Shown in pieces: positions 59,049-64,000 of a DNA stretch of 64,000 nt. Each line of letters opens with the position of its first letter. Positions within the stretch are counted from its first letter, which is position 1. The stretch covers positions 2,936,797-3,000,796 of the forward strand of contig CM077833.1 in the NCBI GenBank assembly GCA_039720395.1. The letters run 5' to 3'. The DNA comes from Liquidambar formosana (Eukaryota > Streptophyta > Magnoliopsida > Saxifragales > Altingiaceae). The position numbers were made by a program, and so were the translations under genes. The notes beneath the pieces were generated by a model. The model did not search any database. It was not told where the DNA came from and saw only the letters and a program-made list of their open reading frames with translations.

Positions 59049-60369
59049 TCATGCTGCATGGGTAAGGTGAGGCATTATTAACCTCGATTTTCTCTTCCAT
59101 GGTTCCCTTCGGGCTCGCTTTGAATTTTCTATCACAGCTACCGTAGAAGGATTTTTTCTCTTGCCTCTCCATGGCATCTTGGTGCCAGCAGGATCCAGAG
59201 GCTGCGAAATACTGTCGTTAATTCGTCTGGCAGCATCGAGGAGTCGCGGGAAGTTATGGAATGTGTGGATGACTATGTATGGTTTGAAGGTCTGCAACAT
59301 TCCCAACACACATAAGTCCACCAGTTTAGATTCGGAGATGGGCTCTAAATATTCCATTACCCTTTCTCTGAATCTTAGCACGTAACCCACCAGATCTTCA
59401 CCCATTCTCTGCCAGATCTGGTTTAGTGAAATAATCCTAACACGTTCCTCCATGCAGAAGAACTTGTTCGTAAAGATGTGGGACATTTGGGACTATGTGG
59501 TTATGGATCCAACCTCAAGGCTTGTATACCAGGTATAGCCAAGCCTATAAGCGATTTCGAGAACTCTCGCAAACGCAAGTCTTCATTGCACCGAAAGGGC
59601 CTCTAGAGAGTCGAGGAAGAGTACCACATGTTCTTTCGCATTTCCTTTTCTTTTGTTGAACAAAGGGAATTTTAACAGTGCCACATACCCCACAGGGTAA
59701 GGTTGCCCCGTGAGTTTAATCGGATAGGGTAGTAGGAAGTCGAGATCAGGCATGGCAGGGATGGCACCACAGTTCCTTTCCCATGCAAGAATCATTTCCA
59801 TTTCTGATATGGTGATGTACTATTCTAGTAGTGGGGTCGCCGTTTTCCGAAGGGGAACCTCATTTACCAATGGCCCACCTGCATCCGAGGCTGCCCCGTC
59901 AAGTATCACGAGCTACTAGTGGGGAATATGGGGATTAGCCATGCTTCTTCTGGCTCATGGTAGCTCTGGCATGCTATGCTGATCGGTTTGCAAATCATTC
60001 TTCCCCGAAGATTTTAGGAGAGGGATCCTCTGCCCAAGGAGTTTTCCTGGATGGTTCTTAGTGCCACGAGGATGTGGTTTTGAGTGTCTTAAAAGGAAGC
60101 TATCAAGGGACCAAATACTACTGCAAAGTTAGTAGGAGCCATGGTTGGTGAGGTAACCCCAGGCGGAGTGTGGCTGCTCCAGGGGCTTGCATCAAGATAG
60201 AGCTACCCAGGCCAAAATGGGCTGGCATGCCATATGGTTGATTCGTGGGCTGGACTTGGCTAGTCATTAGATCCACAGGGTTTTCTCTTAGGTGAGATTC
60301 ATTGATCTCTTCGCTTCCTAGATCGGAAAGCTCATTATTTCATCTGGTGCTCACCATCGCGTACTACCT
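59049..60369 (-). pseudogene. Tat-C Gag (partial, broken)
   Basis: The clearest piece is 59049-59486 (minus): MSHIFTNKFFCMEERVRIISLNQIWQRMGEDLVGYVLRF has the retrotransposon Gag helix pattern (compare 'L..i.Q...Esl..y..Rf'), then SKLVDLCVLGMLQTFKPYI and a Lys/Arg-rich tail. A further open piece is at 59583-59801. The rest to the primer site at 60370 is in broken frames with no start I can defend. Confidence 0.6.
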
Positions 60370-60388
60370 CCCTAGCAAAGTCGCCAAA
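60370..60388 (-). other. Primer binding site of Tat-C
   Basis: Minus strand TTTGGCGACTTTGCTAGGG directly after the LTR end (...CATCTACA). TGGCGAC-type primer sites are usual in the Tat lineage. Confidence 0.65.
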
Positions 60389-62401
60389 TGTAGATGGATA
60401 GATTCTGGGTTCAGTAAAATAAAGAGGAATATGGGGTGAGTTCGGCACGTGAGGATACCTACAGGAGACACGTGGGAAACGAGCTGTCCTTGAGGTGAAT
60501 GGCGGATGAATGCAGGCGTATCGTATGTGTAACGCCCCAAAATTTATAAACCATTAACACGTACAATTTTTTATGAGCTCCGTACAAATAAACTTTTTCA
60601 AAAGTACATTCCATTTGAAAACATAGAGTATTGCGCAGCTGCGGGTAGCCATAGTTAACCCAAAACTCATCATCAATATACATTGGCCAACCAAATAAAT
60701 AAAATTACATCAGCTTTAAATAAAATAAATACACACAATAGCCTCTCTAAATCTCGACCCCAATTCTACTACGTGCTTCCAACAATTATCACCTGAAAAT
60801 ATATTGGGGTGAGCGAACAACAGCCAAGTAGGAAATCTAATTCCTATACAATAAATAATGTTTCAAATATCACATGCAAGCATTTATATATTCAAAATAA
60901 TATATAAATCAAATAATATGAACTCCAAATCATCAACCTCAAATATAATCCAACTGTCAATGAAATCAACCATCATAAACATCAAATATATCACTATCGA
61001 TAATTATCACCTTGCATAAATAAAATCTTAACATATGCTTCAAAATAATCATCATTCACTGTACAAGAATTAAACCCCTACCTCAAAACTGAGTGAATAA
61101 AATGATTAACCACAATTGTAGACATGTAGATCTGCTAAAAAAAAAATACAAAATCTACATTCGCATATGTAAGATTGGAACTCCCATGATCCGGTCGGCC
61201 TCTGCCTCTCTCGCTTCCTCCCTACTCCTTCTTTCTCCTTCTCTTCTTCTCTATTTATTTCTTTCTTTGCTTCTCTCTTTCTCCCTTCTTTTCTCCCGTC
61301 CTTTCCTCCTTCTCTCTCTCTCTCTCTCTTCATTTATTTCTTCCTCTTTCTTCTACACCTACCTACCACCTTTTCTTCTTTTCTTCCTTCTTTTCCTCTC
61401 TTCCCACGCTACTTTTCTCCCTTTCTTTATTTCCTTCTTTGACTTTTCTTTTCTTCTTTCTTTTCTTCTTATCTTCTCTTCTTCTTTCCACAGAAAAATA
61501 GTTTTCTTTCTTTTCTTTTTTTTTTTTTTTTTTTTTTTCTATTCTGTTTCTTTCTTCTTCTTTTGTCTTTTCCTTCCTCTACCTATATATATATATATAT
61601 ATCTTACAATTTAAGCATCTTTTTCATCCAAAGCAATTTAATGCAATGTCTCCCAACATCCAACTAACCTAAAAAAATATTTAAAATTATCCTCATGTGT
61701 ATAATTCCACTGAATATACACGTAAAATTAATTAATAAATATTCAAGGTATTACAGTATGGGGTAGGGATGATTGAGAGTCTATAAGACTTTAGTAGGGC
61801 TTTGTATTTGAGGCACTTTCTTCTGATTTGTGGTTTTCCTTCTATTTTCTTTCTTAGTTGCTCTCTTTCTTTACTCTCAGTAATCCTCTCTTGTTGTCAT
61901 CTCTACCTCCCTCTCAGAACCTGGACCTCATTTTATAGTGAGCCCAAGATGTGACCATTCAATGAATAGGGGTGACATGACAGTTCAAGGGATCCTCGTG
62001 TGTGACCTTTCAGGAGCATTCAATGCTCCAAGGAGGCAGGTAGGATTATCAGACCTGCAGGGCTCCTCCGGGTCTATGAACCTATGTCCTGTCACATCAC
62101 CCATACCTGGGGTCAGGCCTCGAGAGTCCCCAGGTAAGGTTGCCTTTGGCATTGTCAGAGTTCTCTGCTAATTCTTTCACCAACTTACGCCAGTCATTTA
62201 ATGCCTACTAATTTGTCTCATATGAGGCCAAGGTACCATAGAGGAAGTGGCCTCTTGAGTCTTCCTCGACCTTTCCCTTCCTATGATCCTTGACCTTCTC
62301 AATCCTCGGCCCCCCATACCTCGTCGTCTTGCCATTCCCCCTCGTCATTTATGTCCTCGAAACATACTCCCCCCTCGAGTGTGAATGTCCTCCATGTGAC
62401 A
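60389..62401 (-). repeat. 5' LTR of Tat-C, split by a solo LTR
   Basis: Pieces 60389-60527 and 61756-62401. The inner end is TGTAGATGG on the plus strand next to the primer site. A minus-strand TATA box (CACTATAAAATGAGG) lies at about 61930-61945. The outer end is proposed at 62401 (minus TGTCACATGG) but without a second LTR for comparison this boundary is uncertain by tens of bases. The ORF at 61938-62171 is taken as chance. Confidence 0.55.
60528..61755 (-). mobile_element. Solo gypsy-type LTR with perfect target duplication
   Basis: 1228 bp between TGTAACGCCCC and GGTATTACA, flanked by GTATG at 60523-60527 and 61756-61760. On the minus strand it ends GGGGCGTTACA, as gypsy LTRs often do, and a TATA run (61583-61603) is followed by a 380-bp purine-rich transcribed region. 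The plus strand there is CT/T-rich (61200-61580), producing a meaningless 173-codon ORF. No internal region is present. Confidence 0.88.
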
Positions 62402-62828
62402 TGGTCTAAATTTCAATAATTTTCAATAGCTGCATTTTCATTTTTCAGCCTTTTCAAGCCACTGAGGAACTTCCAACTGTCCAAATTTTGGCCATTATGA
62501 TTTATCTGATCTGTGTTTTTAACCGTGACCATCTTGTGTGTTTATTTTATTATATTTACTCATAAATTTCAACACGTTTGTTCCATTTTCAAGCTGAATA
62601 TTGCCTCTTTCTGAATTACTCATTACATTTATATCTTTATGTTTGCTGCCTTGATCTTTTGTAATTTTGAAGTAAGAATGACCTATTTTTTGTATGATTG
62701 TAGCTATACCAGTATTCAAACTCAATTGGGTTCGCTGCCTAGGATTTTGGATTTTGAAGTTGATTGGGGAAAGGGCGATTCCAACCAACATTCAGCTAGT
62801 ATTTGAGCTTTTAGCTAGTCAACACTGA
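62402..62828. other. Non-coding, nothing recognised
   Basis: AT-rich; the ORF at 62519-62791 (minus) shows no domain. Possibly DNA flanking the Tat-C insertion. Confidence 0.4.
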
Positions 62829-63061
62829 GGCCATGTTTGTTTGGTTGGAATGGAATGGGTAGGAATGGAATCTGATCCATGCTCAAAATAGTTTGGAATG
62901 GAATGAGATTGAAATAAACATTACGGAATGAATATCATTATAATCCACTGTTACTGTTTGATTCCATTCCCATTTAATTAGCTCATCCAAACACGTTGTT
63001 TGGAATGAATCGGAATGTGATTACATTCCATCCATTCCATTCCAACCAAACCAACATGGCC
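62829..63061. mobile_element. Tourist-like MITE
   Basis: 233 bp with terminal inverted repeats: GGCCATGTTTGTTTGGTTGG at the left and its near-complement CCAACCAAACCAACATGGCC at the right, continuing into GGAATGGAATGG/CCATTCCATTCC. Flanked by TGA on both sides (62826-62828 and 63062-63064), compatible with a 3-bp duplication of the PIF/Harbinger class. Non-coding. Confidence 0.8.
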
Positions 63062-63064
63062 TGA

Positions 63065-63720
63065 GCATCCTGTTTCTTGCAGATTTGAATTTTATGTCCT
63101 CAATTGTTACGGCCCAATGGAAGTCATCATTATTCTAGGCTTGGTCTTGTATTGATGTTAAGCTGGATTTTTAACTAAACACACACACACACACACATAC
63201 TATGTAGGAGAGAAGTTATAAAACTTGATGTAAGAATTTCAGCGCATTTTGTGAGGGAGCGTTTTTGTACGGATGTACACGAGCCAAGCCAACCAGTGTT
63301 AGCAGTTCAAGCTCTATTTGGTTGAACTTTGATTGAGCCAGAATGAAGATCAACTAGTCTCTAAAATTTATGGTTCATGAATGTTTACTGTTTAGTGAAG
63401 CTGAAGCTTATCTATTAGCCCAATCAATATTCATTTCCATTTCAAAATTTTACATTCCTACCTTTACCAGAGCAAAATGATCTACTAACATTACCCTTGA
63501 TTTCTTGTTTTACATCGTAACTTCATGTTACTGTCTTTTTAAAGAGAGATCGTATGCATTACCAAAAAAGAAAAGGTCGTATGAAGACATGGAGTACATT
63601 TCTTAAGAGTTTGTTACCATTTTTGGTCCATGCCTACCTAATTGTTCACAAGCCTAATTGAGCTATGTTGATGTTGCTTAAGCTTGGCCCTTTGAGCTTG
63701 AAACTTACATATGAATATGG
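63065..63720. other. Non-coding, with a (CA)n microsatellite
   Basis: (AC)n run at 63179-63197 and ordinary AT-rich sequence; no gene or element recognised. Confidence 0.5.
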
Positions 63721-63930
63721 CCATCCCCCCCCTCCCCCCCTCTTCCCAAATGAGGGGTATCCTAAATCATTAGGTCTAGACTAAATCTTTCGTGCAAACT
63801 AAGCCCTCTGTGATGCATAAAGCACTCATAAGCACATGCATCTGATAATGAGGGAGCGGAGACTCGAACTTGGGACCTATGGTTTTTGAGTCATGGCCCT
63901 ATGTTATGTGAGTTATCCTTGCAGGTTATG
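63721..63930 (-). mobile_element. Candidate tRNA-derived SINE
   Basis: On the minus strand an A-box-like GGATAACTCACATAAC (about 63903-63918) precedes a B-box-like GGTCCCAAGTTCGAGTCTC (about 63852-63875), at tRNA-like spacing. The body runs to a C-rich stretch (63726-63744). No target duplication found. Confidence 0.35.
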
Positions 63931-64000
63931 AATATGGCTTTGTTTAGGAAGGTGAACAAATTAGTTTCTAAGCCAAGATCAGGTAGTTCATGTTAAAAGT

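Larger units (their letters stand above)
2979..62401 (-). mobile_element. Tat-C: decayed Tat-lineage Ty3/gypsy element, split by nested insertions
   Basis: Pieces of one minus-strand element lie in the correct order from right to left: LTR, PBS, gag, protease, RT, RNase H, integrase and an antisense ORF. They are separated by complete mobile elements. The best proof of continuity is at the Tat-A insertion: the protease-downstream reading frame ending at about 57.86 kb resumes at 26433 after a shared TACAC. Each coding piece has stops and frameshifts, so the element is dead. The 3' LTR is not seen; the left end is cut at 2978/2979 by another LTR. Assignment to Tat rests on pol sequence, the TGGCGAC primer site and the antisense ORF. 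Confidence 0.75.

Noticed and set aside
61093..61614. 173-codon ORF and its antisense partner at 61106-61333
   Set aside because: Produced by a long CT-rich tract inside a solo LTR; low-complexity Ser/Leu/Phe (or Arg/Glu/Lys) composition only.

Overview
The window is nuclear DNA from a flowering plant, probably a eudicot: AT-rich, almost wholly nested LTR retrotransposons, with plant-only protein families (plant mobile domain, Tat/Ogre-type Ty3 elements, Tekay-like chromovirus, Ty1/copia) and short spliceosomal introns. The species cannot be read from the sequence. I see no ordinary host gene, no rRNA or tRNA gene and no CRISPR array. The only intact multi-exon gene lies inside a retrotransposon.

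Backbone. One old, decayed Tat-lineage element on the minus strand ('Tat-C', about 2979-62401) underlies most of the window. Read from right to left, its pieces are: 5' LTR (60389-62401), PBS, gag (about 59.0-60.3 kb), protease (57.85-58.8 kb), reverse transcriptase (25393-26433), RNase H (21379-22326), integrase (18105-19712 and 3951-4068) and an antisense ORF remnant (3081-3284). Later insertions split it: a decayed copia-type element (4069-18104, itself carrying a truncated CACTA transposon), a solo LTR of the same copia family (19713-21378), a solo Tat LTR (22327-25392), a second and younger Tat element ('Tat-A', 26434-57850) and a solo gypsy LTR (60528-61755, perfect GTATG duplication). 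Left of Tat-C lie two more gypsy LTR pieces (1-1271 and 1272-2978).

Tat-A (minus strand) is the most interesting part. Its pol is broken by at least four in-frame stops, although the integrase frame is open. Between integrase and 3' LTR it carries two intact genes on the opposite (+) strand: a seven-exon gene for a 580-residue plant-mobile-domain protein (32452-35180, every intron phase 0) and a single-exon 428-residue protein (35626-36912) resembling the plant family I know as DUF7745. An 85-bp GC-rich palindrome occurs upstream of each of these genes and again at the promoter side of the Tat LTR. Beside the 3' LTR is a tandem array of roughly 30 units of about 80-92 bp, each encoding two short hairpins whose stems often covary. 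A second LTR module sits between the convergent integrase and DUF7745-like genes.

Tat-A was later hit by a very young copia-derived non-autonomous element (41056-50747, TCATC duplication, LTRs almost identical) and by a Tekay-like chromovirus (about 51880-57287) inserted in its 5' LTR. One deletion then removed the chromovirus integrase and 3' LTR together with Tat-A's gag, PBS and most of its 5' LTR. The right end (62402-64000) is non-coding, with a Tourist-like MITE and a possible SINE.
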